Below are positions 17,255 to 27,267 of a stretch of DNA of 64,000 nucleotides, piece by piece. Numbering within the stretch: the first letter of the stretch is position 1; each line of letters opens with the position of its first letter. The translations under genes and the position numbers were made by a program. Below the pieces are notes generated by a model. That model saw only the letters and a program-made list of their open reading frames with translations, did not search any database and had not been told where the DNA came from. This DNA comes from Flavobacterium daemonense (GTDB taxonomy: Bacteria > Bacteroidota > Bacteroidia > Flavobacteriales > Flavobacteriaceae): the NCBI RefSeq assembly GCF_007341385.1, contig NZ_VJYD01000002.1, positions 186,001 to 250,000 on the forward strand, in the 5' to 3' direction.

Positions 17255-17825
17255 TGTAAAACTTTTTAAGTCTATTGTATTTAATTTCGTTGATTATATC
17301 AATCTCAGTATCAAACATTTTTTCTGCAATTAATTCAGGTTTACCAAATGAATTATCAAAAATCATCGCTTCATCAACTATAGGCAAATATAAATTAAAT
17401 AAATTATTTATTCCATTTATATATCTACGCTTAATTACATCATTTTCAATATTATGCCCACCTTCCTTAACTCTGGTTTTCACTCTTTCAATTGCTAAAT
17501 CAACATCTTGCAACCAAAAAAACAAAAGTACTACTTTATACTTTTTATCTTGAGCAATTTTGACTTTAGACTTATAACTTTTAGTGGCAAGAGTCGTTTC
17601 AAAAGCAAAAACTTCATTGTTAATCAAAAGTTCATTTATTCTGTGAAGCATAATTCTGCCCGCTTCAAAAGCAACTTTTTCTGGCTGAAATGGAGAGAGG
17701 CCTTTGGCAATTTCATCTGCATTTACAAACTCTTTACAATCTAAAATTTCAGGTAATATTGTAAAAGATGCAGTAGTTTTACCTGCTCCATTGCAACCAG
17801 CAATTATATATAAATTCTTACTCAT
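17241..17825 (-). CDS. Zeta-toxin-like P-loop kinase/ATPase
   Basis: The 194-residue protein has Walker A GCNGAGKTT (residues 10-18), NADEIAKGLSPFQPE and FAFETTLATKSY, the pattern of zeta/PezT-like kinases. EGGHNIENDVIKRRYINGINNLFNLYLP matches the C-terminal arm. True zeta toxins phosphorylate UDP-N-acetylglucosamine and block wall synthesis; many Bacteroidota relatives have no tested function. It overlaps a 51-residue gene at its 3' end. A second, distinct homologue lies at 45593. Confidence 0.85.
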   Translation of the reverse strand: MSKNLYIIAGCNGAGKTTASFTILPEILDCKEFVNADEIAKGLSPFQPEKVAFEAGRIMLHRINELLINNEVFAFETTLATKSYKSKVKIAQDKKYKVVLLFFWLQDVDLAIERVKTRVKEGGHNIENDVIKRRYINGINNLFNLYLPIVDEAMIFDNSFGKPELIAEKMFDTEIDIINEIKYNRLKKFYNENI

Positions 17826-17912
17826 TTAAACAAAGATATGAAATATCCATTTCAGTAAATCTTATTGAAAAGCTAAATTAATAAATCCTTTAATTTAATA
17901 GCAAAATAAAAA

Positions 17913-17943
17913 AAACGGCTTTTGATAAACTCAAAAGCCGTTT
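17913..17943. terminator. Terminator between hflX and the zeta-like gene
   Basis: AAACGGCTTTTGA (17913-17925) pairs perfectly with TCAAAAGCCGTTT (17931-17943), loop of five. On the minus strand a T-rich run follows. It closes the hflX transcript, whose stop is at 17949. Confidence 0.85.
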
Positions 17944-17948
17944 CTATT

Positions 17949-19178
17949 TTATTCCTCTTCTTTTTCAACTGCATCTTTATAATCTGGATACAAAAATTTA
18001 TTATAAGGAAATCTCGTGATATGAATTTGACGAACAGCTTCGTAAACCATTTCTCGAAATTCCTCGAAATTTTCTTTTTTGGTCGCCGAAATAAACAACG
18101 CTTTATCCTGACCAACATTACTCATCCAAGTCTGTTTCCATTCGTCAAGCGTCCAGTGTTTTCTTGTTCTTTCGGTAATCAAATCATCATCATCTATTGT
18201 CAGGTGTTTGTAAGCATCGATTTTATTGAAAACCATAATCGTTGGTTTATCGTTGCTTTTAATTTCCAGCAAAGTCTGATTTACAGATTCAATATGATCT
18301 TCAAAATCTGGATGCGAAATATCGACAACATGCAAAAGCAAGTCGGCTTCACGAACCTCGTCCAATGTACTTTTAAATGAATCAACTAATTGTGTTGGTA
18401 ATTTTCGGATAAAACCAACCGTGTCCGATAGCAAGAATGGCAAGTTTTTAATAACTACTTTTCTAACCGTCGTATCTAAAGTCGCAAACAATTTATTCTC
18501 AACAAAAACATCGCTTTTTCCAATCGCATTCATTAAAGTCGATTTCCCAACGTTTGTATATCCAACCAAAGCCACACGAACCATTGCACCGCGATTGCTT
18601 CGCTGAATACTCATTTGTTTGTCAATCGTTTTGATTTTGTCTTTCAGCAACGAAATTCTATCACGCACAATACGTCTGTCCGTTTCAATCTCCGTTTCTC
18701 CAGGTCCACGCATACCAATACCCCCTTTTTGACGCTCAAGGTGTGTCCATAAACCAGAAAGTCTTGGTAATAAATATTGACATTGTGCCAGCTCAACCTG
18801 AGTTCTTGCATACGAAGTTTCGGCTCTTTGCGCAAAAATATCTAAGATTAAGTTTGTTCTATCTAAGATTTTAGCGTCAATAATTCGTGAAATATTTTTT
18901 TGTTGCGACGGTGTTAATTCATCATCAAAAATAACTGTCGATATTCCGTTTTCTTTTACAAAAAGATTGATTTCGTCTATTTTTCCCGTTCCTACAAAAG
19001 TCTTCGGATTCGGGCGTTCCATTTTTTGCGAAAAACGTTTAATAACTTCACCGCCAGCAGTAAAAGTCAAAAACTCTAATTCGTCTAAATATTCGTTAAG
19101 TTTTTCCTCACTTTGATTTTGAGTTATGATACCAACAATGGCCGTTTTCTCAAAATTTATAACTTCTTTCTCTAACAT
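17949..19178 (-). CDS. hflX: Ribosome-dissociating GTPase HflX
   Basis: The 409-residue protein has the HflX N-terminal domain (FVGTGKIDEI, IFDDELTPSQQKNIS, DRTNLILDIFAQRA), the RLSGLWTHLERQKGGIGMRGPGETEIETDRR linker, and GTPase motifs G1 GYTNVGKST, G3 DTVGF and G4 NKID. HflX splits stalled or hibernating 70S ribosomes, especially in heat stress, and is cytoplasmic. It has a short acidic C-terminus (EKEEE). It stands alone with its own terminator. Confidence 0.97.
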   Translation of the reverse strand: MLEKEVINFEKTAIVGIITQNQSEEKLNEYLDELEFLTFTAGGEVIKRFSQKMERPNPKTFVGTGKIDEINLFVKENGISTVIFDDELTPSQQKNISRIIDAKILDRTNLILDIFAQRAETSYARTQVELAQCQYLLPRLSGLWTHLERQKGGIGMRGPGETEIETDRRIVRDRISLLKDKIKTIDKQMSIQRSNRGAMVRVALVGYTNVGKSTLMNAIGKSDVFVENKLFATLDTTVRKVVIKNLPFLLSDTVGFIRKLPTQLVDSFKSTLDEVREADLLLHVVDISHPDFEDHIESVNQTLLEIKSNDKPTIMVFNKIDAYKHLTIDDDDLITERTRKHWTLDEWKQTWMSNVGQDKALFISATKKENFEEFREMVYEAVRQIHITRFPYNKFLYPDYKDAVEKEEE

Positions 19179-19264
19179 ATCTTAAAATAAGCTACAAATT
19201 TAATCATTTGTGCCCTACTTACAATTATAGAATTTCAATTTTAAATCCGATTTAAAAAAATAAA

Positions 19265-19302
19265 CCATTTATAAATCAGGCAGAAACCTAATTTATAAAT
19301 GG
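19265..19302 (-). terminator. Terminator of the gene at 19327
   Basis: CCATTTATAAAT (19265-19276) pairs perfectly with ATTTATAAATGG (19291-19302). On the minus strand it is followed by TTTATTTTTTT. Confidence 0.8.
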
Positions 19303-19326
19303 CTTTAAAATTTATTCAAAACTATT

Positions 19327-20193
19327 TTATTCGTAAATAAATGTTTTTTCCGTTTTTACAATTCCGTTTTCTTCAATTTGAGAGCATGAAATTGGAAAAT
19401 TCAACTTGTTGTATTTGTACTTTCGGCTTACTGCAACCAATACTGTAGAAGACGGACTGAAATTCATTTCGTTATTATAAGAAATCGATTCAAAAGCAAA
19501 TTCTTCTTCATGATAAGAAATCATAGGGACAATTACTTTATAATTATCTCCAAAAAGATTCTGAACAATTAATTGATCAACCGACTTTTTATCATCATAA
19601 GTAAATGATTTTGAGATTTTATCGCCAACTAATCCTTTGTGTTTTGAGACATTGTCATTTACATAAACGTATTCGATTTTGCCAATAATTTGTTTGTTTC
19701 TATCGCGTGAAGTACGTCTTACAATAATTCCGTTTTCTACAATATATTCAATATCATCGACTAAATTCTGGTGGTTTGTGCTCTTTTTTGTTGTTACTTT
19801 AATTCTTGCACCTTCATAAACAAAAGTCACAACTTTAGTAATGTAATCTGGACCTTCCTGGTATTTTTTTACAAATTTCGTGATGTTATTGTCCGCATCA
19901 TAAGTATAATTTACAATCTCTTTCCAGTCGCTGCCAACTTTGTCTTTTACCGTCATATCCAGCAAGCCATTTTTATTGTAAGAGAAATGCTGTACAACAT
20001 CTGAAGTTGTTACCGTTTGAAGTTTTCCGTCTTTAAAAACCATTGTTTTGTTTACAATTTCACCATCCTTTGAGTTTTGGTAATTTGTCTTTACAATGTT
20101 GATTTGCTTTAATTTAACCGCATCGGTCTGATCCTGGCTGTGCATCAGGAAAGGAAATACCATCATCAAGATGGCGATAAAGTAGGTTTTCAT
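19327..20193 (-). CDS. Exported hypothetical protein with YD/RHS-like repeat pattern
   Basis: I start at ATG 20193 because MKTYFIAILMMVFPFLMHSQ is a clear signal peptide; an extension to 20241 adds a non-signal segment. The 288-residue product has repeats of the type VNYTYDADNNITKFVKKY and QHFSYNKNGLLDMTVKDK, which resemble the tail of YD/RHS repeats (Y.YD..N.i). It has no long RHS array or toxin tip. The protein is probably periplasmic or attached to the cell surface. Function unknown; it is a single-gene unit ending in its own hairpin. Confidence 0.75.
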   Translation of the reverse strand: MKTYFIAILMMVFPFLMHSQDQTDAVKLKQINIVKTNYQNSKDGEIVNKTMVFKDGKLQTVTTSDVVQHFSYNKNGLLDMTVKDKVGSDWKEIVNYTYDADNNITKFVKKYQEGPDYITKVVTFVYEGARIKVTTKKSTNHQNLVDDIEYIVENGIIVRRTSRDRNKQIIGKIEYVYVNDNVSKHKGLVGDKISKSFTYDDKKSVDQLIVQNLFGDNYKVIVPMISYHEEEFAFESISYNNEMNFSPSSTVLVAVSRKYKYNKLNFPISCSQIEENGIVKTEKTFIYE

Positions 20194-20312
20194 GTGGTAT
20201 TTGTATTTATTTGGGATGACCAAAATACAAAATTCTGACAAAATCTGAAAGCTTAAAATTGAAAAAACAAGTCATCAATTTTTTTCTTTATCCAAAATCA
20301 TAGAAAAACTGC

Positions 20313-21653
20313 CTACTTTTCTCCAAAAATTTTGACATCATCAACCATAAAAGCGCCATTCAAAGTTTTGTCTTTTCCAGAGCCAACATACTTGAATCCA
20401 ATATTAATATTTCCCGAATACGCTGTTAAATCAATTCCGCCCGAACTTATAAACTGACGCGCCGGTGTCGAAAGCGAGGGAATTTTTGCTTCTAGTTTTG
20501 TCCATTTTGCTTTAGCAATATTTGATCCATCAAAATTGGTTGAAACATACACTTCTAAAGTATTTAACGACGAATCTAACTTTAAATCATGCTGTGCACT
20601 TCTAAAAGATAACACTGCATTTTTATATCCCGACAAATTGATTTTTGGAGAAATCATCCAAGCAACATTTTCGGCTGCGGTAGTGCTTGTGGTATTAAAT
20701 TCGGCGTATCCATTTCCTGAATATACCATGCTTTTCCAAAGTTTTGTGGCTTTTTCAACAATATTGCTCCAACGCGGAAGTACAAAATTTACATTGTTTT
20801 TAACCGACTGGAAATCTTCTGAAAAAAACGGGGTATTTCGTTTTCCTGTCATTACAATATCACTTTCAAACCGAACTAGAAATTGATAATCCGAACCAAA
20901 TTTGGTCAAAATTCCTCGGACTTTGCCACTTCCCTCTGGCACAAAATGATCTGCGAATTTTGCATAACTACTGGTTCTAAAAATAATCTGATTTCCGGTA
21001 TTGTCTCTTAAATTCCAATTTGTAGATCCGCCTACATTATTGGTTTCTTCAAAATAATGGCGACCTAAAGCTTCTTCGGAAAATTCAACATTTTTGAGTT
21101 CGATTAAAGTATTTAATTTTGAATCTTTCAAAGCATCTTCAATAGTAAGTGATTCAACCAATTGATTTTCATCTATAATTGTACAAGAGGCGTTCAAAAC
21201 ATTTTTAATTTCATTTTGCGAAATCCTTCCAATTGTTGGGTCGCCTGCATTGCTCACATATAAACTTCCTATTCTTAATCCGCCGTAATACAAATCTGTA
21301 AACTGATTTTTAAGTTTTATATACACTTTATTTCCCACTCTATAATCTATATAAGTGTTTGAAGCATCGATTGGAATACTAAAGCCTATTGCAGGAAGAT
21401 TTTCAGATGCTTTTGCTTGCAGTGAAATACTTTTAAAGAAATTCCCCTCTTCATCGCTCGAAACTACATAAGCTTCAACAACATCGTCATATGCATATTG
21501 TTTGGCAGTTGCATTCGAAAGTTCATAGACTTTTTCGACAGTTTTCGTCACTTCAAAATCGGGTTGAGTACAAACTAATTTTGGTGTTTCGATTTCAGCG
21601 TTACAACCGAAAAAAAACAAAGAAGGTATAAAATAGAGAAGTCTTTTTTTCAT
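20313..21653 (-). CDS. DUF5689 lipoprotein linked to TonB receptor
   Basis: The 446-residue protein begins with a lipoprotein signal (FIPSLFFFGCNAE, lipobox C near 17). Residues about 35-260 match DUF5689, an OB-fold-like domain common in Bacteroidota (AYVVSSDEEGNFFKSISLQ, IDYRVGNKVYIKLKN, YGGLRIGSLY). The last 180 residues form a carbohydrate-binding-like jelly roll (FFSEDFQSVKNN, WMISPKINLSGYKNAVLSFRSA, GFKYVGSGKD). It lies 17 bases after the TonB receptor stop, so the two form a SusC/SusD-like pair in arrangement. The ligand is unknown. Confidence 0.85.
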   Translation of the reverse strand: MKKRLLYFIPSLFFFGCNAEIETPKLVCTQPDFEVTKTVEKVYELSNATAKQYAYDDVVEAYVVSSDEEGNFFKSISLQAKASENLPAIGFSIPIDASNTYIDYRVGNKVYIKLKNQFTDLYYGGLRIGSLYVSNAGDPTIGRISQNEIKNVLNASCTIIDENQLVESLTIEDALKDSKLNTLIELKNVEFSEEALGRHYFEETNNVGGSTNWNLRDNTGNQIIFRTSSYAKFADHFVPEGSGKVRGILTKFGSDYQFLVRFESDIVMTGKRNTPFFSEDFQSVKNNVNFVLPRWSNIVEKATKLWKSMVYSGNGYAEFNTTSTTAAENVAWMISPKINLSGYKNAVLSFRSAQHDLKLDSSLNTLEVYVSTNFDGSNIAKAKWTKLEAKIPSLSTPARQFISSGGIDLTAYSGNINIGFKYVGSGKDKTLNGAFMVDDVKIFGEK

Positions 21654-21670
21654 AAGAATAAATTTTCAGT

Positions 21671-24487
21671 TTATAATCCGAGGGTAAGATTTAAAAAATA
21701 AGTTCGGCCATAACCGTAATAATATTTTGGCCCAAATGATGGTGTTCCGCTGGAAACATCCTGATTTAATGCTCTAAAATTTGCATTTCTCGCCTGCTCA
21801 AAACCACCAGTTTTATATACCAAATTCAACACATTATTAACGCTTGCAAAAAGTCCGATATACTTTTTGCGAACCCGCCATGATTTTCCACCACTCAAAT
21901 TAAGCAAGGTTATTGGACTAAATTTTTCTTGTTTCAGCAATTCATTTCCTCGTTCAGCAGTGGCTTCAGGAAAAGGAAATCCATTGACGGGATTAATGTA
22001 AAATTGAGAAGTTCTTGAAATTGGTGAAACATCAATATAATTATCCGTCAAATAATTAATATTGACAGCAAGCCACCAAAATTTAGGATCACGATATTCC
22101 AATCCCAAAGAACAGGCGCTTTGAGGTGTTCCAGCTTGTTTATAATTTTTAAGAAAAGCGTGCCCGAAATCAAAAGTTGTTTTAGTTCCGTTTTTCGAAG
22201 CATTTGCATCATTTGTAATGGAAACATTTGGGTTGCTGCTGTAAATAAAATTTCCGTATGCTGCAGAAAAACTTGTTTTGAGAGTCGGCGAAAATTGATA
22301 TTCAAAACTCAATTCTGCTCCTGTATTCTTCTTGTCTAATTTCGTCAAAGTCTGACTCACAAAAGCATCTGTTGCGTCAAAGCCGGTACCATTATCAAAA
22401 ATTCCTTCGGCATAAAAAAAAGAAGTTTTTGACGAGTTTCTAATTAAAGTATAGTAAGCTGTCAAACGCAATTTGAGTTTTGGCGAACGATATACATAAT
22501 TCGCTTCGGCGCTGCTGACATTTTCATTTTCTATTCCGTCAACAATTGCATTGTTCAATCGTGAATTTGAAAATGTATTTCTCAAAGATGGCGCTCGAGT
22601 AAGATGTTCAGCATTTACAAAAAACCATTGTTTGCCCGAAATTTTATACATGAATCCACCTTTAAATCCGAAATTCTCGAAAGTTGCTTTATTGCTTTTT
22701 CCGAGAGAATTATTGGCATAAATTCCATTTTTATACAATCCTTCACGTTGATAATTCGAGATTGAATACGACTGTCCCAGAAAAAATTCAATTTTATTAT
22801 AAGAGAATTTAAACTGCGTAAAAGCATCGATTGTGTTAGCTAAAAAATTATAATTGTAGCCATAAATATCTCCCTTTTTTACTAGACGATTAGGATGCAA
22901 TAAATCTGATTGTGACAAATTTCCTTTATAAAACGGATCAATATCTACAAAATATTCGCCACCAAGAAGATCCAGTAAATATTGAAAATTATGTGATTTC
23001 AAATTCCTATAAACGATTCCTCCATCAAAGGAAAGATTAGAATTTAACTGTGAATTTAAAGTCGAATTTGCAGCGAACGTTTTATCATCTGTTCTGTCTT
23101 CATAAAGAATATAATGGCTTTGAGATGGCAAATATCCATTTTGATCTTTCTTTTGATTTGCCAAATACATGGCGTTCCAGTCAATTTGTGAATTTTCCAA
23201 AAACGTTGTTTTGCTTTTTTCAGCATTTATGTAATCTGGTGTAAATTCTCCAGAAAATTCGCCATGATCTTTCGCGTAAAGCGAGCTAAAATAACTTGGC
23301 ATTTTTTGGTAATAAACAGGATCGGGGCTGTTGGCGTTTTGATAATCGATATTGCTGTTTCCAACTTTCCCAAATTGATACATTATCCCAGAATTCAGGT
23401 TGGTTTTTTCATCAATTTTAAAATAATGATTCAACATCAAAAGCGGTTCTTCAATATTTTTAACTCTAGCATTTCGTTTTTCACCACTCTGAAATCCCCA
23501 ATACGAATTGTATTTTTCACCCATCAAACTCACAACTTCATCTGTATTCGGTGAATTTTTTCCTCTGGAATTTGGCGTATAAAATCCGGTAAAGTTTAGT
23601 GATTGCCTATTGTTTATTTTCTTCTCAACACTTATAAAAAAAGAATCTGCGTTAAAATTTGTTCCATTAAAATAACCTTCTGTTGCATATCTTTTTCCTA
23701 CGGAAACAGCATAAGCCCAGCCTGAAGCATTCATTCCTGATGCATATGTTCCAACAGCGCGCCAAGTGTATGACGCATTGCTTCCTGAGAAAGTAAGCTG
23801 TGTACCTTTTCTGAACAAAGAGGCTCGAGTTGCGATTTGCTGTGTTCCCAAAATACCTCCAAAACTATAATTTGAAGCTGCAGCGCCCACTGAAAATTCT
23901 TGATTTCGGGTTACATTATTCAAACCTCCCCAATTATTCCATTGTGGTCTTCCGTCAAAAATTTTATTCATTGTCATGCCGTTGAGCATCATGGTTCCGT
24001 TTTCGCTGTCTAGTCCCCGAACTTTAAATCGGGCTTGTCCCCAATTAAAAGTAGCAGTTTGCATAAAAGCATCTTTTGAAGATTGCAAAAGTCCCGAAGT
24101 CATCTCCGAGGAACTACTATCATCAGATAAATCAGTATCTAAAAGTGTGATTAATGCCGCCGGAGTTTCATCAGCATATAAATCCTCTAATTGTAAAGTT
24201 CCGAGATAAACAATTTGTCCAAAATTTGATTGAATTTTAAGAAGAAGATCCTTGCAGCCTTGACTATGAATCAATAGCAGCTGTTCGCCATTTATGGAAG
24301 AATGAAGTTCAAATTGACCTGTTTTTGATGTAAGTTTTGTTATAGTAGTATTTTGAATCGTTACCACAACATTCTTTAACGGATCTTGCGTTTTTGCATC
24401 AACAACAATCCCTCTAAAAACGGTTTCTTGAGCAAAACAAAAAGTACATGAGCATAGAAGTAAAAAAATGAAGTATTTTTTTATCAT
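21671..24487 (-). CDS. TonB-dependent receptor with carboxypeptidase-regulatory domain
   Basis: Start ATG 24487 (MIKKYFIFLLLCSCTFCFAQ) gives 938 residues and a proper signal peptide. Residues about 20-105 form the CarboxypepD-reg domain (FRGIVVDAKTQDPLKNVVVTIQNT), followed by a plug domain (FKVRGLDSENGTMMLNGMTMNKIFDGRPQWNNWGGLNNV) and a long outer-membrane barrel ending in FLNLTLGL. It imports a large ligand across the outer membrane using TonB energy. The downstream lipoprotein is its partner. The substrate cannot be deduced. Confidence 0.92.
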   Translation of the reverse strand: MIKKYFIFLLLCSCTFCFAQETVFRGIVVDAKTQDPLKNVVVTIQNTTITKLTSKTGQFELHSSINGEQLLLIHSQGCKDLLLKIQSNFGQIVYLGTLQLEDLYADETPAALITLLDTDLSDDSSSSEMTSGLLQSSKDAFMQTATFNWGQARFKVRGLDSENGTMMLNGMTMNKIFDGRPQWNNWGGLNNVTRNQEFSVGAAASNYSFGGILGTQQIATRASLFRKGTQLTFSGSNASYTWRAVGTYASGMNASGWAYAVSVGKRYATEGYFNGTNFNADSFFISVEKKINNRQSLNFTGFYTPNSRGKNSPNTDEVVSLMGEKYNSYWGFQSGEKRNARVKNIEEPLLMLNHYFKIDEKTNLNSGIMYQFGKVGNSNIDYQNANSPDPVYYQKMPSYFSSLYAKDHGEFSGEFTPDYINAEKSKTTFLENSQIDWNAMYLANQKKDQNGYLPSQSHYILYEDRTDDKTFAANSTLNSQLNSNLSFDGGIVYRNLKSHNFQYLLDLLGGEYFVDIDPFYKGNLSQSDLLHPNRLVKKGDIYGYNYNFLANTIDAFTQFKFSYNKIEFFLGQSYSISNYQREGLYKNGIYANNSLGKSNKATFENFGFKGGFMYKISGKQWFFVNAEHLTRAPSLRNTFSNSRLNNAIVDGIENENVSSAEANYVYRSPKLKLRLTAYYTLIRNSSKTSFFYAEGIFDNGTGFDATDAFVSQTLTKLDKKNTGAELSFEYQFSPTLKTSFSAAYGNFIYSSNPNVSITNDANASKNGTKTTFDFGHAFLKNYKQAGTPQSACSLGLEYRDPKFWWLAVNINYLTDNYIDVSPISRTSQFYINPVNGFPFPEATAERGNELLKQEKFSPITLLNLSGGKSWRVRKKYIGLFASVNNVLNLVYKTGGFEQARNANFRALNQDVSSGTPSFGPKYYYGYGRTYFLNLTLGL

Positions 24488-24705
24488 TAAAAATTCCAAT
24501 TTATTTTTGAAAATGGTTTTCGGATATTAGTCCTATTCAAAAGATAAAATTGGTTTTTGGAAAAAGGAAAATGGATTTAAATTCTAAAATTCAAATGTAG
24601 ATAAAATATTTACTATTATGCGTTTTTTCTTACTAATGTTTTGATTGAAATTTGAAATTAATTAAGTAGATTTGCCTATTTTTTGGTTTTTCTTTTTAAA
24701 AAATT

Positions 24706-25929
24706 TTACTCCGTAGTTCTAATTTTAGAAACCAAAAAAGCAATCAAAACTCCAAAAATTCCAATAAACGCAAAAGAGAATTTGAGTCCGAAATTTTGAG
24801 CAATGTGACCAATTACGGGAGGTCCCATTAAAAATCCTAAGAAACTCACGCTTGAAACTATGGTTAACGCTTCACCAGGAGGAACAGTTGGGTTTTTTCC
24901 TGCCATGCTGTAAACCGTTGGAACAATAGTTGCCACACCCAAACCTACAGCCATAAAAGCAATCGTACACGGAATTAAATATGGAAGAAAAACAGCAGTA
25001 AAAAGTCCGGCAGAAATCATGACACCGCTAATTTGCATGACACGCTCACGCCCGAATTTATTAATTAATCCGTCGCCTAAAAATCTTCCGCTCGCCATCA
25101 TAATCATAAACGAAGTATAGCCCAAAACTACCAAAGGTCCTGGCGCTTTTACAACATCTTTAAAATAAACACCGCTCCAGTCAAACATTACGCCTTCGCT
25201 GGCCATACTGCAAAACCCGATTACGCCAAGCCAAATCAAAGCGCTGTCTGGTTTTGTAAACAATTTTTTCTTTTCGCCTTTGTCTTTATGTTTGATTTTT
25301 TCTTTGGCTTTGACCAAAAATCTAAAGTTAAATCCTATCATTAAAAGCACGATACCGGCTACTATTAAAAAATGATGCAACGGAGAAAGGTTTAAAGCTA
25401 ACATTCCTAAACCCACCAAAGCGCCTGTAAAACCTGCAAAACTCCACATTCCGTGAAACGAAGACATGATTGTTTTTCTAAAAAGCACTTCGGTATAAAC
25501 GCCTTGTGTATTTACGGCAATATTGGCCAAGTTCCCAAACAAACCAAACAAAAACAAACCTAATGACAATTGAAGCGCTGTTGTGGCCAAACCTAAATTG
25601 ATAAGGCACAAAACATACATTATTAAAGAGAAAATCAAAATGCGATGGCTTCCAAATTTGGTCACCATTTTTCCTGAAAAAGGCATGATGATCAATTGTC
25701 CCATTGGCAAGGCAAAAAGTATCGAACCCAAGTCGCCTTCGGTTAAATGCAGGGCGGTTTTTATATCTGGAATTCGGCTTGCCCAAGTAGCAAAACTTAA
25801 TCCCATTCCGAAATAAAACATTCCTACTGCAAAACGAATTCGGTTTAAATAGGAAGCCTTTGCTTCTCTAAAAACTTTCTTTATTTTTCCTTTTGTCTGA
25901 AAAAGTTCTAACGGATTGAAATTTATCAA
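24706..25929 (-). CDS. MFS transporter (YbjJ/FucP-like)
   Basis: The 407-residue protein has about 12 hydrophobic segments and the MFS pattern GMFYFGMGLSFATWASRIPDIK near TM1 and KMVTKFGSHRILIFSLIMY near TM2-3. It resembles the YbjJ branch and sugar permeases of the FucP type. It is an inner-membrane secondary transporter for a small solute that is not identified. It stands alone; the next gene downstream of it on the minus strand is the TonB receptor, 206 bases away, and no shared transcript is evident. Confidence 0.88.
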   Translation of the reverse strand: MINFNPLELFQTKGKIKKVFREAKASYLNRIRFAVGMFYFGMGLSFATWASRIPDIKTALHLTEGDLGSILFALPMGQLIIMPFSGKMVTKFGSHRILIFSLIMYVLCLINLGLATTALQLSLGLFLFGLFGNLANIAVNTQGVYTEVLFRKTIMSSFHGMWSFAGFTGALVGLGMLALNLSPLHHFLIVAGIVLLMIGFNFRFLVKAKEKIKHKDKGEKKKLFTKPDSALIWLGVIGFCSMASEGVMFDWSGVYFKDVVKAPGPLVVLGYTSFMIMMASGRFLGDGLINKFGRERVMQISGVMISAGLFTAVFLPYLIPCTIAFMAVGLGVATIVPTVYSMAGKNPTVPPGEALTIVSSVSFLGFLMGPPVIGHIAQNFGLKFSFAFIGIFGVLIAFLVSKIRTTE

Positions 25930-26044
25930 AATCGATGCATTTTGGGATTATACTATAAAAGTACAAAAAAGCTGTGGATTTCTCTAAAGGTTCAAATTGT
26001 TCGTTTATTTACAACGTTATTGTTTATAAATTGCTGTTTTTTTG

Positions 26045-26216
26045 GCCCACGGATTATGCGGATTAAAACGGATTTACACCGATTTTTATTTTTTTTCTGG
26101 CGCATAAAAAAGACGCACTGCTGTGTGCGCCTCTACGATTTATATTCTGTTTTTCATCCACAAATTATAAAAATAAAACCAGCGAAAACCAGTTTTAATC
26201 CGTACAATCCGCGGGC
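26045..26216. repeat. Inverted-repeat-flanked intergenic element
   Basis: A 25-base arm at 26045-26069 (starting GCCCACGGATTATG) matches the inverted sequence at 26192-26216 in 22 of 25 positions. The inside holds a hairpin with CGCAC (26114-26118) and GTGCG (26125-26129). No gene is visible. The structure is MITE-like, but no target-site duplication was found. Confidence 0.6.
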
Positions 26217-26222
26217 TATAAA

Positions 26223-27263
26223 TTACAACTTAATTACTGTTCGCTGTGAGTTGCTTGCAATTGCAGCTTCAATAATCTGCATTACTTTTACGCCATCTTG
26301 ACCTGTAACCGGTTCTGTTGTATCGTTTATAATCGAATTGTAAACACCATCAAAAAACGAGAAATAATTCCCTTGTAATGTTGGCACTTTTTCACGAATT
26401 ATTTTTCCTTCAATTTCGGTATGAAGCAGACCTTGCAATTCTTCAGGTTCTGTTCCCCAAGATTCTAAATTTGGTTTTTTTCCAATTTTCAATTCGTCTT
26501 CCTGTACGTCTCCACGAGGTTTTAAAAAAGAACCTTTTTTTCCATGAATTACATAAGCAGGATTGGCTTCTCTCACAAAAAAACCAGCTTTTAAACGTAC
26601 TCTGAAATTTTCGTAAATCAGCGACAAATCAATCCAGTCGTCAACCACAGAATTTTGTCTGGTATATCGAATATCTCCAAAGACCGATTTTGGCGAACCA
26701 AACAAACAAATTGCCTGATCGATAATATGCGGACCTAAATCTTTTAAAACTCCGGCTCCATCATTGGCAGTTTCTTTATGCGCTTTAGGACTCAACAACG
26801 GGTTGTATCTGTCAAAATGAAATTCGGCTTCAACAAGTTCCCCTAGAACGCCGTCATTGATTATTTTTTGGATCGTTTTAAAATCGCTGTCCCATCTTCT
26901 GTTTTGGAAAACAGCTAATTTCAATCCCTTTTCTTTTGCAATTTGTGTCAATTCTTCGGCCTCTGCAACAGTTGTTGTGAAAGCCTTTTCAACAACAGCA
27001 TGTTTTCCTGCCAAAAGCACTTTTTTCGCATATTCATAATGCGTGCCAACGGGCGTATTCACGATTACTAACTCAACATCATCAGCCAATAAATCATCAA
27101 TTGAAGGATAACTTTTTACGTATGGATAATCTTCCTGAATTAATTTTTTAGTTCGTTCCCAAGATCCTAATAATTCAAAACCGGGATGAATGTCTAAAAA
27201 CGGAGCGTGAAAAACTTTCCCCGACATTCCGTATGATAATAGTGCTGTTTTTATTTTTTGCAT
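26223..27263 (-). CDS. Gfo/Idh/MocA family oxidoreductase
   Basis: I start at ATG 27263 (MQKIKTALLSYGMSGKVFHAPFLD); an extension to 27368 translates repeat sequence. The 346-residue protein has the NAD(P)-binding start and DDVELVIVNTPVGTHYEYAKKVLLAGKHAVVEKAFTTT at about 65-102, the family pattern with the EK(A/P) lysine (normally EKP, here EKAF). The C-terminal domain has DLGPHIIDQAICLFG. Members oxidise or reduce sugars and related cyclic polyols. Substrate unknown. It is in the minus-strand direction with no close partner. Confidence 0.9.
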   Translation of the reverse strand: MQKIKTALLSYGMSGKVFHAPFLDIHPGFELLGSWERTKKLIQEDYPYVKSYPSIDDLLADDVELVIVNTPVGTHYEYAKKVLLAGKHAVVEKAFTTTVAEAEELTQIAKEKGLKLAVFQNRRWDSDFKTIQKIINDGVLGELVEAEFHFDRYNPLLSPKAHKETANDGAGVLKDLGPHIIDQAICLFGSPKSVFGDIRYTRQNSVVDDWIDLSLIYENFRVRLKAGFFVREANPAYVIHGKKGSFLKPRGDVQEDELKIGKKPNLESWGTEPEELQGLLHTEIEGKIIREKVPTLQGNYFSFFDGVYNSIINDTTEPVTGQDGVKVMQIIEAAIASNSQRTVIKL

Positions 27264-27267
27264 TTTA

